DNA from: Variovorax paradoxus
GTDB lineage: Bacteria > Pseudomonadota > Gammaproteobacteria > Burkholderiales > Burkholderiaceae_C
Assembly (NCBI RefSeq): GCF_018614955.1
Contig: NZ_JAGGNV010000041.1
Span: forward strand, 1 to 50,452
Length of the DNA stretch: 50,452 nt
Reading direction: 5' to 3'
Shown here: positions 1 to 11,100 of the stretch, in pieces
Position numbering within the stretch: the stretch's first letter is position 1
How the letters are laid out: each line of letters starts with the position of its first letter
The notes under the pieces: model-generated
The model's database searches: none
What the model was told of the DNA's origin: nothing
Seen by the model: the letters and a program-made list of their open reading frames with translations, nothing else
Program-made: the position numbers and the translations under genes

Positions 1-370
1 GGAGTATTTCCGCATCCTGCTAGGCTCCTTGCCCGTCGGCGGATCTCATAGTCTTGGTTGAGAGAGAAGAGCTTGTCGGTGTCGTCTGCCATTGGGTGCT
101 CCCTGTTGTTCCAAGCACTTTTTTTTGTTTCGCATCCCTACGACGAACGACCGGTGCCTCTTGTCGATCGGCGCCGCAAGATAGACCCTGGGGCGTTGCG
201 CATCAAAGACTTCGCGGAAGATCGACCAGGCTACTTTGAACCCGCAGCGCAACACAGGTTGAATTTTCCAGTGGGTTTTTCACCCATCTTTGAATTTTCT
301 GGTTGGCGCGCAGCTGGGCTTGGCCAGTCGCCAAACATCGGTCTCGGGCAGGTTCGCGAGGTGGGAGCTG
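1..370. other. gene-free segment at window start
   Basis: No convincing gene lies here. Short open frames exist on both strands (for example 46-255 minus and 58-402 plus), but none reads like a known family and none has a good ribosome binding site. The base composition is visibly less GC-rich than the rest of the window. The only structure seen is the repeated TGAATTTTC block at 259-299, described separately. The segment may be decayed mobile DNA. Confidence 0.5.
259..299. repeat. IS-end-like repeat, copy A
   Basis: Two copies of TGAATTTTC (260-268 and 291-299) lie 31 bases apart, with a GTGG...CCATCTT core between them. A similar block in the same orientation lies at 2060-2099. Paired short sites at a terminus are typical of transposase-binding ends such as those of the IS21 family. 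No transposase gene is present, so this would be a relic or solo end. The family assignment is an inference. Confidence 0.4.
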
Positions 371-1489
371 TCAGGGTGAGGACTTCGGAAGAGTCACCGT
401 GAACCGCACTCTCTGAGCCGAGGAATTGCCAGTCACCTCTCCGCCATGCGCCCTCGCGATTTGCCTGGCAATAAAAAGGCCCAGGCCAAGGTGCGTGCGG
501 TCTGACCCTGGCCGCTGTACTGCTCCGCGATGAAGCGGCTCGAACAGCTGCTCCATTTCGGAAGCGGGGATATCCTGAGCAGCCTCATTTTCAACGGACA
601 GCCGCACGGCTGCATCCTCGCCCTCCAACATGACGATCACGGATTTGGAGGGAAGGCCGTACTTGACGGCGTTGGTGACCAGATTGCCGAGCGCCTCGCG
701 GATTCGGGACCCATCGAACTCGCCTCGAGTGTCCCCCTGCACGACCAGCTCAATCCTGGCGTCGGGGAATGCGGCGCGTTGCAGTTCAAGTTCCTCCATG
801 CATGCCGCCTCAAGATCGATCGAAGCCCTCTCGATCGCCATTCCGCCGCCCAAGCCAAGCCGGTTGTATTCCAGCAGAGAGTCCAGCAACGAGGCCATGC
901 GGCGGGTGCCTCGCTTCAGGGTTGCTGTGTGCAAGGCCAGGGCTTCAGGTGCCCTCCGGGCGAAGACTTCAGCGGTCAGCGCGATGGCATTCAGCGGACT
1001 GCGCAGGTCATGGCCCAGCACGCCCAGGAAAATCTGCCGCCATCGCTCGACTTCAGTCGCATAGACCCGCACCGACTCTGCCAACGCCTGATCGATCGCC
1101 TCATTGAAACGACCAACGTCCTGCACGGCATCTGGATCCGGAGGATAAGCCTCCGACCAGAGGCGCAGGACACAGGAGCGCAAAGCACGATATTCGGCGA
1201 CGACTTGCTCGATGTGCAGCCCACTGCGAGCGCGTAGTAGACCGTGGGTCTCAGCGGCCGTTTCCTGACCTCCACCTGCGGCAGGTGCGTCGCCATGAGA
1301 CTTCTTGATCGACTCCGTCCTACTTTGAGCAGTGTGCAGGTCGGCTGAAATGGCCTTCAACACCCTGGGCAGATGGTTCCGAAGTACGACTTCATCTTCG
1401 TCTTTCAACGTCGTAATCGTCCTGGCGTAGGCAACCGATTCGGCAAGGATTTCTTCTTTGGCCAGTTCTATAAAAGCTGCTAGTTGCAT
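371..1489 (-). CDS. sensor histidine kinase, cytoplasmic
   Basis: Predicted 372 aa histidine kinase that would autophosphorylate and pass phosphate to a receiver, probably the divergent one at 1574. The HisKA H-box has His about residue 160 (GHDLRSPLNAI). The N-box is near 264-278 (REALGNLVTNAVKYG) and the G-box near 335 (GLGLF). The first 150 residues are helical and resemble RsbRD-like sensor regions. There is no signal peptide or membrane segment, so the kinase should be soluble. I chose the internal ATG at 1489 because the upstream in-frame extension runs into the neighbouring gene and is not protein-like. The input signal is unknown. Confidence 0.85.
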   Translation of the reverse strand: MQLAAFIELAKEEILAESVAYARTITTLKDEDEVVLRNHLPRVLKAISADLHTAQSRTESIKKSHGDAPAAGGGQETAAETHGLLRARSGLHIEQVVAEYRALRSCVLRLWSEAYPPDPDAVQDVGRFNEAIDQALAESVRVYATEVERWRQIFLGVLGHDLRSPLNAIALTAEVFARRAPEALALHTATLKRGTRRMASLLDSLLEYNRLGLGGGMAIERASIDLEAACMEELELQRAAFPDARIELVVQGDTRGEFDGSRIREALGNLVTNAVKYGLPSKSVIVMLEGEDAAVRLSVENEAAQDIPASEMEQLFEPLHRGAVQRPGSDRTHLGLGLFIARQIARAHGGEVTGNSSAQRVRFTVTLPKSSP

Positions 1490-1573
1490 AGGACATCTCA
1501 AGTGCAGATTGTTGGGTCGGCGGGCACCGCTTTTGCCGTTGATACCGGCTCCATCAGAGGAAAGCAATAAGAA

Positions 1574-1954
1574 ATGACCCAAACTATCGAAATCCTCGTG
1601 CTTGACGACGAGCGTGATGCCGCTGACATGTTGGCTGCCTTGCTCACCTTGGAACTTCAAGACGCCGTTGTCCGCGCGGTCTACACAGGAGCGGATGCCG
1701 TGGCTGTCGCCACGGAGCACCGCCCCGACGCCGCGATCCTTGATCTGGAGATGAGCGGCTTGGACGGGGAAGGGGTGGCAGGAGCCCTGCGCTCCGCATT
1801 CCCGGATTCCCGGCTCCTTCTCATCGCGCTGTCCGGGAATGTGTTGCGGCTTGGTGCACTGCGGAACTCGGGCACTTTCGACTATCTGTTGAGCAAGCCT
1901 GTTGACATTGCAGCGTTGGCTGATCTGCTGAACGGCCGGGTCCGGCTCAGGTGA
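1574..1954 (+). CDS. single-domain response regulator
   Basis: A 126 aa protein consisting only of a CheY-like receiver. Acidic residues D11 and D12, the phospho-acceptor D57 (in AILDLEM), a Ser in LIALSGN and the conserved Lys in LLSKPVD are all visible. There is no DNA-binding or enzymatic output domain, so it probably acts by protein contact or as a phosphate shuttle. It is divergent from the histidine kinase with 84 bases between start codons. An AGAGGAAA ribosome site precedes ATG 1574. Partnership with the kinase is inferred from position. Confidence 0.85.
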   Translation: MTQTIEILVLDDERDAADMLAALLTLELQDAVVRAVYTGADAVAVATEHRPDAAILDLEMSGLDGEGVAGALRSAFPDSRLLLIALSGNVLRLGALRNSGTFDYLLSKPVDIAALADLLNGRVRLR

Positions 1955-2059
1955 CTGAGCCTAGTGTCGATCCGCGCCCAGGCCTGACCTGCCGCCCATG
2001 GGATCAAGGGCCTTAAGCCCATATCAGCCAAGCTACCTGAGCCCGCTGTGCAGGACAGT

Positions 2060-2099
2060 TTGAATTTTCGGGTGGCTTGTGCATCCATCTTGAATTTCC
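2060..2099. repeat. IS-end-like repeat, copy B
   Basis: This block matches copy A at 259-299: TGAATTTTC at 2061-2069 and a TGAATTTCC variant at 2091-2099, 30 bases apart, with a similar GTGG...CATCCATCTT centre. Orientation is the same as copy A. The two copies bracket the kinase/receiver gene pair. Confidence 0.4.
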
Positions 2100-2116
2100 C
2101 CGGCCCTGGTTGGGGA

Positions 2117-2404
2117 CTACAGCTCGTCCGAAAGGATGTGGAAGCCGCTGACCTCCGCAGTAAGGCGACCTTCGTATTCTGTGAGCCACTTGTGAACCCG
2201 GACCGCAAGCGCGGCCTCCGCGTCAGCGTCGCTTTCGAAGTTGCCACTCAAGGCAACCCGGCACACAAAGGTCGTCGAGCGGAAGATGTTTGCATGCCAG
2301 CTAACTACGCCGTCTGGGCCTGGGCTGCCCTCAACGGTCATGCTCCACTCGGGTGATGGGAATTGTGGGCGGCTGTCGCCGCCCGAAGGCGCGTCGACGT
2401 TCAT
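2117..2404 (-). CDS. hypothetical protein, 95 aa
   Basis: I do not recognise this gene. The frame reads like a small soluble protein: a polar N-terminus with several Pro, a beta-like stretch (FVCRVALSGNF), then an amphipathic acidic helix (DADAEAALAVRVHKWLTEYEG). There is no signal peptide or membrane segment. It lies just downstream of repeat copy B in a lower-GC stretch that may have been acquired. The start at 2404 is the only reasonable Met, and its ribosome site is weak. It could still be a spurious frame. Confidence 0.45.
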   Translation of the reverse strand: MNVDAPSGGDSRPQFPSPEWSMTVEGSPGPDGVVSWHANIFRSTTFVCRVALSGNFESDADAEAALAVRVHKWLTEYEGRLTAEVSGFHILSDEL

Positions 2405-2471
2405 CTGGGAATCCTTGGCACGTCGCTATCTCGGATGCGCGCTGACACGTGCCTGCCCCGGCACCTGCAGC

Positions 2472-2741
2472 TTACGCTGATTGTCCGGTACCGCACATAG
2501 CGGCGAAGGAGCGCACGGTCGTCAGCGACTTCACGAGGCGAAGGTGAAGTTGGTTGATTGCTTCGCACCAAGCGTCAAGTTCAACCTGCAGAAGCGCGTC
2601 AGCATGAGCCTCTTGGAGCGTCACTGGAAGGTCCAGATGATCGAGGTCGAAACACGCCGGGACGGGCATGCGGGGGCGATGAGGTACGGCGATGCCAGCG
2701 GCCCTCAACGCCTGAATCTTGGAAGTGCTCGTGTATTGCAT
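2472..2741 (-). CDS. hypothetical protein, 89 aa
   Basis: Unrecognised small protein. The middle is a plausible helical segment (LQEAHADALLQVELDAWCEAINQLHLRL) preceded by a Pro-rich region around residues 20-30. No signal peptide, membrane span or metal-binding cluster is visible. It is tandem with the 95 aa gene on the same strand, with 67 bases between them, so the two could be cotranscribed. Overlapping plus-strand frames over the same bases look like shadows. The call rests on protein-like composition only. Confidence 0.4.
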   Translation of the reverse strand: MQYTSTSKIQALRAAGIAVPHRPRMPVPACFDLDHLDLPVTLQEAHADALLQVELDAWCEAINQLHLRLVKSLTTVRSFAAMCGTGQSA

Positions 2742-5120
2742 GTTCGGACTACCCTACGAACGGCGCGAGTAGTTGTCTGTGCGGTATCGAACAGACCGAG
2801 GTCTCCAACGGTGGATGCGCTTCCATCACCTCACGGGCAAGTCGCGTCGCGCAGCAGCTCGGCGGCGTCGAGCGGCGCGCACGGAGCGGCCACGGATTTT
2901 TAGCCGCTAAAACTCTGCCGCATGACAGCCGGCGGCTGCCCTTCCCTGCTCAGGAGCGCGAGCGAGTTCCAACTGAGCTGCAAAAAATTCCAGGTGAGGT
3001 GAAAACCGACACCGACACCTCTTTCGACACAACCCACCGAACGACCGGACGAGGGCCTTGAAACCCCGTCAAATGCCCTTATGATTAGCACTCGCTGAAG
3101 AGGAGTGCTAACAAGCACCCGCTTCCAGTGGCTGGGCAGCCGGCAACCATGTCAGCGCCCGAACCAAACCCCGTTTCTTATCCAGGAGATGCAATGAAAC
3201 TTCGTCCTTTGCACGATCGCGTGATCGTCAAGCGCATTGAAAGCGAAACCAAGACCGCCTCGGGCATCGTGATCCCCGACAACGCCGCCGAGAAGCCCGA
3301 CCAGGGCGAAGTGCTGGCCGTCGGCCCTGGCAAGAAGAACGACAAGGGCGAACTCGGCGCGATGAGCGTCAAGATCGGCGACCGCGTCCTGTTTGGCAAG
3401 TACAGCGGCCAGACCGTCAAGGTCGATGGCGACGAACTGCTGGTCATGAAGGAAGACGACCTGTTCGCAGTCGTCGAGAAGTAATTCAACCGAATCTGGA
3501 GTAATCAAAATGGCAGCAAAAGACGTAGTCTTCGGCGGTGAAGCCCGCGCACGCATGGTCGAGGGTGTCAACATCCTGGCCAATGCCGTCAAGGTGACCC
3601 TGGGCCCCAAGGGCCGCAACGTGGTGCTCGAGCGCTCCTTCGGCGCCCCGACCGTGACCAAGGACGGCGTGTCCGTCGCCAAGGAAATCGAACTCAAGGA
3701 CAAGCTCCAGAACATGGGCGCCCAGCTCGTGAAGGAAGTGGCTTCCAAGACTTCGGACAACGCCGGCGACGGCACCACCACCGCGACCGTGCTGGCCCAG
3801 GCCATCGTTCGCGAAGGCTTCAAGTACGTGGCCGCCGGCATCAACCCGATGGACCTGAAGCGCGGCATCGACAAGGCGGTCACCGCCCTGGTCGAAGAGC
3901 TGAAGAAGGCTTCCAAGGCCACCACCACCTCGAAGGAAATCGCGCAAGTCGGCTCGATCTCGGCCAACAGCGACGAAACCATCGGCAAGCTCATCGCCGA
4001 CGCGATGGACAAGGTCGGCAAGGAAGGCGTGATCACCGTCGAAGACGGCAAGTCGCTTGACAGCGAACTCGACGTCGTCGAAGGCATGCAATTCGACCGC
4101 GGCTACCTGTCGCCCTACTTCATCAACAACCCCGAGAAGCAATCGGCGTTGCTGGAAAACCCCTTCGTGCTGCTGTTCGACAAGAAGATCAGCAACATCC
4201 GCGACCTGCTGCCCACGCTGGAGCAAGTCGCCAAGGCCGGCCGCCCCCTGCTGATCATTGCCGAAGAAGTCGAGGGCGAAGCCCTGGCGACGCTGGTGGT
4301 CAACACCATCCGCGGCATCCTGAAGGTGGTGGCCGTCAAGGCACCGGGCTTCGGCGACCGCCGCAAGGCCATGCTGGAAGACATCGCCATCCTGACGGGC
4401 GGCAAGGTCATCGCTGAAGAAGTGGGTCTGACGCTCGAGAAGGTGACGCTGGCCGACCTGGGCCAGGCCAAGCGCATCGAAGTGGGCAAGGAAAACACCA
4501 TCATCATCGACGGCGCCGGCGCTGCAGGCGACATCGAAGCCCGCGTGAAGCAAGTGCGCGTGCAGATCGAGGAAGCCACGTCCGACTACGACCGCGAGAA
4601 GCTGCAAGAGCGCGTGGCCAAGCTGGCCGGCGGCGTGGCCGTGATCAAGGTCGGCGCTGCCACCGAAGTCGAAATGAAGGAAAAGAAGGCCCGCGTCGAA
4701 GACGCCCTGCACGCCACCCGCGCTGCAGTGGAAGAAGGCGTGGTGGCCGGCGGCGGCGTGGCGCTGCTGCGCGCCAAGCAAGCCGTGGGCGACAAGCTCA
4801 AGGGCGACAACGCCGACCAGGACGCCGGCATCAAGCTGGTGCTCAAGGCCATCGAAGCGCCGCTGCGCGAAATCGTCAACAACGCCGGCGGCGAAGCCAG
4901 CGTGGTGGTCAATGCCGTGTACGCCGGCAAGGGCAACTACGGCTTCAATGCCCAGAACGACACCTACGGCGACATGCTCGAGCTGGGCATCCTGGACCCG
5001 ACCAAGGTGACCCGCACCGCGCTGCAGAACGCAGCCTCGGTCGCTTCCCTGCTGCTGACGACCGAAGCGATGGTCGCCGACGCACCGAAGGACGAGTCCG
5101 GCGCCGGCGGCGGCATGCCC

Positions 5121-5153
<33 letters not shown>

Positions 5154-8100
5154 GGCATGTAATGCCTGCCCGGCCTCCGGCCAAATAGAAAAACCCCGCA
5201 GCGCAAGCCGCGGGGTTTTTTTACGTTTGCGAGGCCGGACTCAGGCAGCGACGAGCGGCGGCGCGCCGTACTCGTTGCCCTCGGGCTGGCTGGGCTGGAC
5301 CATGAAGTACAGCAGCACCAGGCCCACCAGCGGAATCAGGCCGATCAGCAGCCACCAGCCGCTCTTGCCGATGTCGTGCAGGCGGCGCGCGCCGGCCGAC
5401 AGCAGCGGCAGCAGGAAGGCCAGGATGACGACGAGATAGACGATCTCGTGAATGAAGCCTGCCACGACGGCCACGATGACGTAGGCGAGCACGAACCACC
5501 AGTACTCGGAGCGTGATCCGCGACCCGAAAAGTCGACGTACTTGCTGAAGCAGGTCTGAATGGCTTGTTGAAAATTCATCGAACAACTCCTCTCGATAGT
5601 TCCCCGGGAAAACTCCCGCGGCCATCATAAAGGGCGGTTCGCCGGCTTTGGTGACCTTCTTCGCTAGCGCAGGCGGGCGAGCAAGCCGGCCGTGGAGGCG
5701 TCCAGACCCTGCGTGTCGCCCGAGGCCAGGCGGGGTTCGATGTCTCGCGCCAGCACCTTGCCGAGCTCGACGCCCCATTGGTCGAAGCTGTTGATGCCCC
5801 AAAGCGCGCCGCTGGTGAACACCCGGTGCTCGTAGAGCGCGAGGAAGGCGCCGAGCGCCTCGGACGTAAGCTGGTCGAAGACGAAGAAGCTGCTCGGCCG
5901 GTTGCCCGGGAAATTGCGATGCCCGCCCTCGTCGCGCTGCCCGACCATGAGCGCCTGCGCCTGCGCCAGTGCATTGGCCAGCAGCTTGGGATGATGGCCC
6001 TCGAGCTCGTGCGCCGCGTCGCGCACAGCGATGAATTCCAGCGGGATCACGTCCGTGCCCTGGTGCAGCATCTGGAAATAGGCATGCTGCCCGTTGGTGC
6101 CGGGCTCGCCCCACAGCACGGGCGAGGTGCCGAAGGGCAACGCCTGGCCGTCGGCATCGACGCGCTTGCCGTTGCTCTCCATTTCGAGCTGCTGCAGGTA
6201 GGCCGGCAGCCGCTGCAGCGCGCTGTGATAGGGGGCGATGCTGCGGCTTGCGAAGCGGTGGAAGTTGCGGTACCAGACATCGAGCAGGCCCAGGCGCACC
6301 GGCAGGTTCTGCGCCAGCGGGGCGGTGCGGAAGTGCTCGTCCATCGCGTGGGCGCCGGCGAGCAGGCGGCGGAAGCCGTCGGCGCCGATGGCCAGCGCGA
6401 TCGGCAGCCCGATGGCCGACCACAGCGAATAGCGCCCGCCCACCCAGTCCCAGAAGCCGAAAGTCGTCTCGATGCCGAAGGCGCGCGCGGCCTCGACATT
6501 TGTGGTGAGCGCAGCGAAATGGCGCGCGATGTCGACGCTGCCCGACTGCTCGAACCAGCGCTTGGCCGACTGCGCATTGGCCATGGTCTCGGCCGTTGTG
6601 AAGGTTTTCGAGGCGACGAGGAACAGCGTGTGTTCGGGCGCCAGGTCGCGCAGCACGCGCGCGAGTTCGTGGCCGTCGACGTTGGAGACGAAATGGAAAC
6701 GCTTGCCCGGCGCCACGAACTGGTCGAGGGCGCGCACCACCATCTGCGGGCCGAGATCGGAGCCGCCGATGCCGATGTTGACCACGTCGGTGATCGTGTG
6801 GTCGGCGCGCACTTCTTCGGCGTAGGCCAGCATCGCGGCCAGCGTGGCGTGGACATCGGCCAGCGCGCCGGCGAGCTGCTCGGGCGCCGGTGCGGAGGCG
6901 GGACTTCTCAGCAGCGTGTGAAGCACGGCGCGGTCTTCGGTCGCATTGATGTGCTCGCCGGCGAACATCGCATCGCGGTGCGCTTCCAGACCAGCCTCCT
7001 GCGCAAGTGCCAGCAGCAGTTCTTCGGTCTTCGCGTCGATCAGGTTCTTCGACAGGTCGGCGAAGAGATGGGGCGCCGATTGGCTGAAGCCTGCGAAGCG
7101 CTTCGGATCGGCGGCAAAGGCCCGGCGCAGATCGAAGTCGCGGCCGGAGGCGTCGTAATGCGCCTGCAGCCGGCCCCAGGCCGCCGTGCGATCGCAACGC
7201 GTCTTCATCGTCATGCGACCTCCTCCATCAGTTTCTCCAGCTTCACCGCATCGGCCGCGAAGGCGCGAATGCCCTCGGCCAGCTTCTCGGTGGCCATGGC
7301 GTCCTCGTTGAGGGCGAAGCGGAAGGCCGGCTCGTCGAGCCTGAGCTGGGGAATGTCGAGCGCCTTCGCGGCCTCGGCGTCGAGCGCATGCGCGAGCGGC
7401 GCTTCGCTGGCGGCGAGCTCGGCCAGCAGCTCGGGGCTGATGGTCAGCAGATCGCAGCCCGCCAGCGCGGCGATCTGCCCCACGTTGCGGAAGCTCGCGC
7501 CCATTACCTCGGTCGCGATGCCGTGCTTCTTGTAGTAGTCGAAGATCTGGCGCACCGATTGCACGCCCGGATCGTTGGCGCCCGAACGCGCCGCCTCGTC
7601 CCAGCTGCCGCCGGCCGACTTCTTGTGCCAGTCGTAGATGCGCCCGACGAAGGGCGAGATCAGCTTCACGCCCGCCGCGCCGCAGGCGACGGCCTGGGCG
7701 AACGAGAACAGCAAGGTCAGGTTGGTGTGGATGCCCTTCGCTTCGAGCCGGCGCGCGGCCTCGATGCCTTCCCAGGTGGCGGCGATCTTGATCAGCACGC
7801 GCTTCTCGACCTCGATGTCCTCGGCCCGGTAGAGCGCCACGATGCGCTCGGCGCGTTCGACGGTGGCGGCGGTATCGAAGCTCAAGCGCGCATCGACCTC
7901 GGTCGAGACGCGGCCCGGGATGAGCGAGAGGATTTCGGTGCCGAAGCGCACCAGCAGCCGGTCGATCACCTCGTCGACGGCCAGGCCGGCGTGCTTCTTG
8001 ACCGCTTCGTCGAGCAGCGGACGGTACTCGGCCTTCTGCACGGCCTTGAGGATCAGCGAGGGATTGGTGGTGGCGTCCCGGGGCTTGAACTGGGCCAGCT

Positions 8101-11100
8101 GGCGAAAATCGCCGGTATCGGCCACCACGGTGGTCCATTGACGGAGGGCATCGAGTTGGTTCATGCGGCCATTATCCCGCCGCAAAACTACAGTCCGTGT
8201 GGTCCTCGACTGACGGGCCCGGGCCAGGCCAGCGACTAGCGTTCGCTGATCGCCCGCCGGAGGAATTCCCATGCTTTTTCGCAGACGCCACACACCGCCA
8301 TCGCCCGCCGTGTTCGACGATCGCACGCACAGCGCGTCGATCGGTACCCTGGCCACGGCCTTTTGCGTGGGCGGTGTGCTGACCCTGCTCGCGCTCCAGA
8401 CCGCCAGGGCGACGCGCACTGAACGCCTGGCCGGGCCCGCCGACGGCGCGCCGCTGATGCGCGCGCCGCTTCAGGTGGTGGCGCCGGTCGACCTGCAGCG
8501 CTATGCCGGCCTGTGGCACGAACAGGCTCGCCTGCCCAACCGCTTCCAGAAGCAGTGCGCGGGCCCGGCCACGGCCGAGTACACGTTGCTGGGCGATGGC
8601 CAGCTGGAGGTTCGCAACCGCTGCATTCTGGAAGACGGCAGCTTCGAGGAAGCGGTCGGCGTGGCGCGGGTGGCGCCGGTGGCCGGCCAGCCGGGCGCCG
8701 GCCGGCTCGAGGTGCGCTTCGCGCCCGAATGGCTCGGCTGGCTGCCCGCCGTGTGGGGCGACTACTGGATCCTGAAGCTCGACCGCGACTACCAGGTGGC
8801 GCTGGTCGGCACGCCGGACCGCAAGTACCTCTGGGTGCTGTCGCGCGCGCCGCGGCTGGACGACGCCGCGCTCGACGCCGAGCTCGGCTACGCGCGCTCG
8901 CTGGGCTTCGACGTCGACAAGGTCGAGCTGATCGGCAGGTAGGCCGCGAGCTGCGCCGGCAAGGCGCTGGGCCTTTCGCAATGGATGGCCTGCCAGCCGA
9001 GTTCGCGCGCCGCCAGCACGTTGGGCAGCGAGTCGTCGATGAAGACCGTGTCGGCAGCCGCCAGCCGGTAGCGCGCGGCCAGCAGTTCGTAGATCTCGCG
9101 CTGGGGCTTGATGATGCGCACGTCGCCCGAAAAGATGCCGCCGTCGAACCAGCGGAAAAAGGCGTGGCGCTCTTCGAGCGCGCGCGCATAGGGCGCCGGC
9201 ATGTTGGAGAGGTAGTAGAGCCGCAGGTTCTCGCCCGCATCGCGGCGCGCGCGCAGCGCATCGAGCAGATCGATGCTGACGGCGATCGGCTCCAGGCGCT
9301 CGCCCATGGGCGCCAGTGCCTCGTTGAGCCGGTCGACCGGCAGCGAAAGGCGCAGCGCCATCCGACCGATGGCATCGTCGAGGCTGTGCGTGCCGCGATC
9401 GAAACCCAGCCAGTCCTCGTGGTGGAACATCTCGCGCGCAAGCGCGTGCGCGGCTTCGGCCGTGGGCGCCAGGTGCGCGAACTCCGCATGCACCAGCGAC
9501 ACCGGCTCCCAGCTCAGCAATACCGCGCCGAGATCGAACACCACATTCTTCATACCGTCGAGTCCAAGAAAAAGGGCCCCCCGGCCGACCCGGAGCTTAC
9601 GCGAAGCCGTAGGGACCTGAGCGGTCCATTACCATTCGCAGGCGGCGTTCCTGCTCGGCATTTCATTCATGACAACACGGATGTATCCATGAGTTTCGAT
9701 CTTGTCCTCTTCGGCGGTACCGGCGACCTTGCATGGCGCAAGCTGATGCCGGCACTGTTCCAGGCCTTCCGGCACGGCAGCCTGCCCGAAGACGGCCGCA
9801 TCATCGGCGTAGCGCGCGACGATCTTTCCGACGACGGGTACCGCGAGCTGATCCAGTCGCGCTTCGAGGCGGTCGAGGGTGCCAAGCGGCCGACGCCCGA
9901 GGAATTCAAGAAGTTCGCCTCGATGCTGTACTTCCTGCGCATGGACCTGTCGAAGGCCGAGGACTACGCCAAGCTCGCCGACCTGCTGAAGACCCGCGAC
10001 GCCACGACCGTCGTGATGTACCTGGCCACGGCGCCGGCGCTCTTCACGCAGGTGGTGCAACAGATCGCCGCGGCTGGACTCAACGGCCCGCAGACGCGCG
10101 TCGTGCTCGAGAAGCCGCTGGGCCACGACCTGGCCTCGAACCGGGCCATCAACAAGGCCGTGTGCAAGGTGCTGGACGAGCACCAGGTGTTCCGCATCGA
10201 CCACTACCTGGGTAAGCCCTCGGTGCAGAACCTGTTCGCGATGCGCTTCGGCAACGCGCTGTTCGAGCCGATATGGCGCCGCGAGCACATCGCCAACATC
10301 CAGATCACGATCGCCGAAGACCTCGGCGTCGAGAAGCGCGGCGCCTTCTACGACCAGACCGGCGCGTTGCGCGACATGGTGCAGAACCACGCGCTGCAAC
10401 TGGTCTGCGCGATCGGCATGGAGCCGCCGATCAATGCCCACGCCGACGCGATCCGCGACGAAAAACTGAAGGTGCTGCGCGCGCTGAAGCCATGGACTGC
10501 GGAGTCGATCGGCCTGCACGCGATACGCGGACAGTACACCTCGGGCACGGCCTACGGCGAGCGCGTGCCGGGCTACCGGGACGAGCCGGGCGTGGACCCC
10601 GAGAGCCGCACCGAGACCTTCGTCGCGCTGCGCACCGAGATCGCCAACTGGCGCTGGGCCGGCGTGCCGCTCTACATCCGTACCGGCAAGCGGCTGGCGT
10701 CGCGCGATGCGCGCATCGAGGTCAACTTCAGGCCGACGCCGCATGCGATCTTTCGCGCGCCGCCCAGCGCGGTCAACAAGCTCGTGATCAACCTCCAGCC
10801 CAAGGACGGCCTAGAGCTGCACATGCTGGCGCAGGCGCAGGACAACCGCCAGCGCAACGGCAACCGCCGTGCCGGCCCGCAGCTCGCGCCGGTGCAGCTG
10901 GACCTCGACTTCGACAAGCGCTTCGGCGCCGAGCGCGTGGGCGCCTACGAACGCCTGCTGCTCGACGTGATCGACGGCCGGCTCAACCTGTTCGTGCGCA
11001 GCGACGAGCAGGAAGAGGCGTGGCGCTGGGTCGAACCGCTGATCGACAGCTGGGCCGCGGACGGCGTGCCGCGCCCTTACGCAGCGGGCACCTGGGGGCC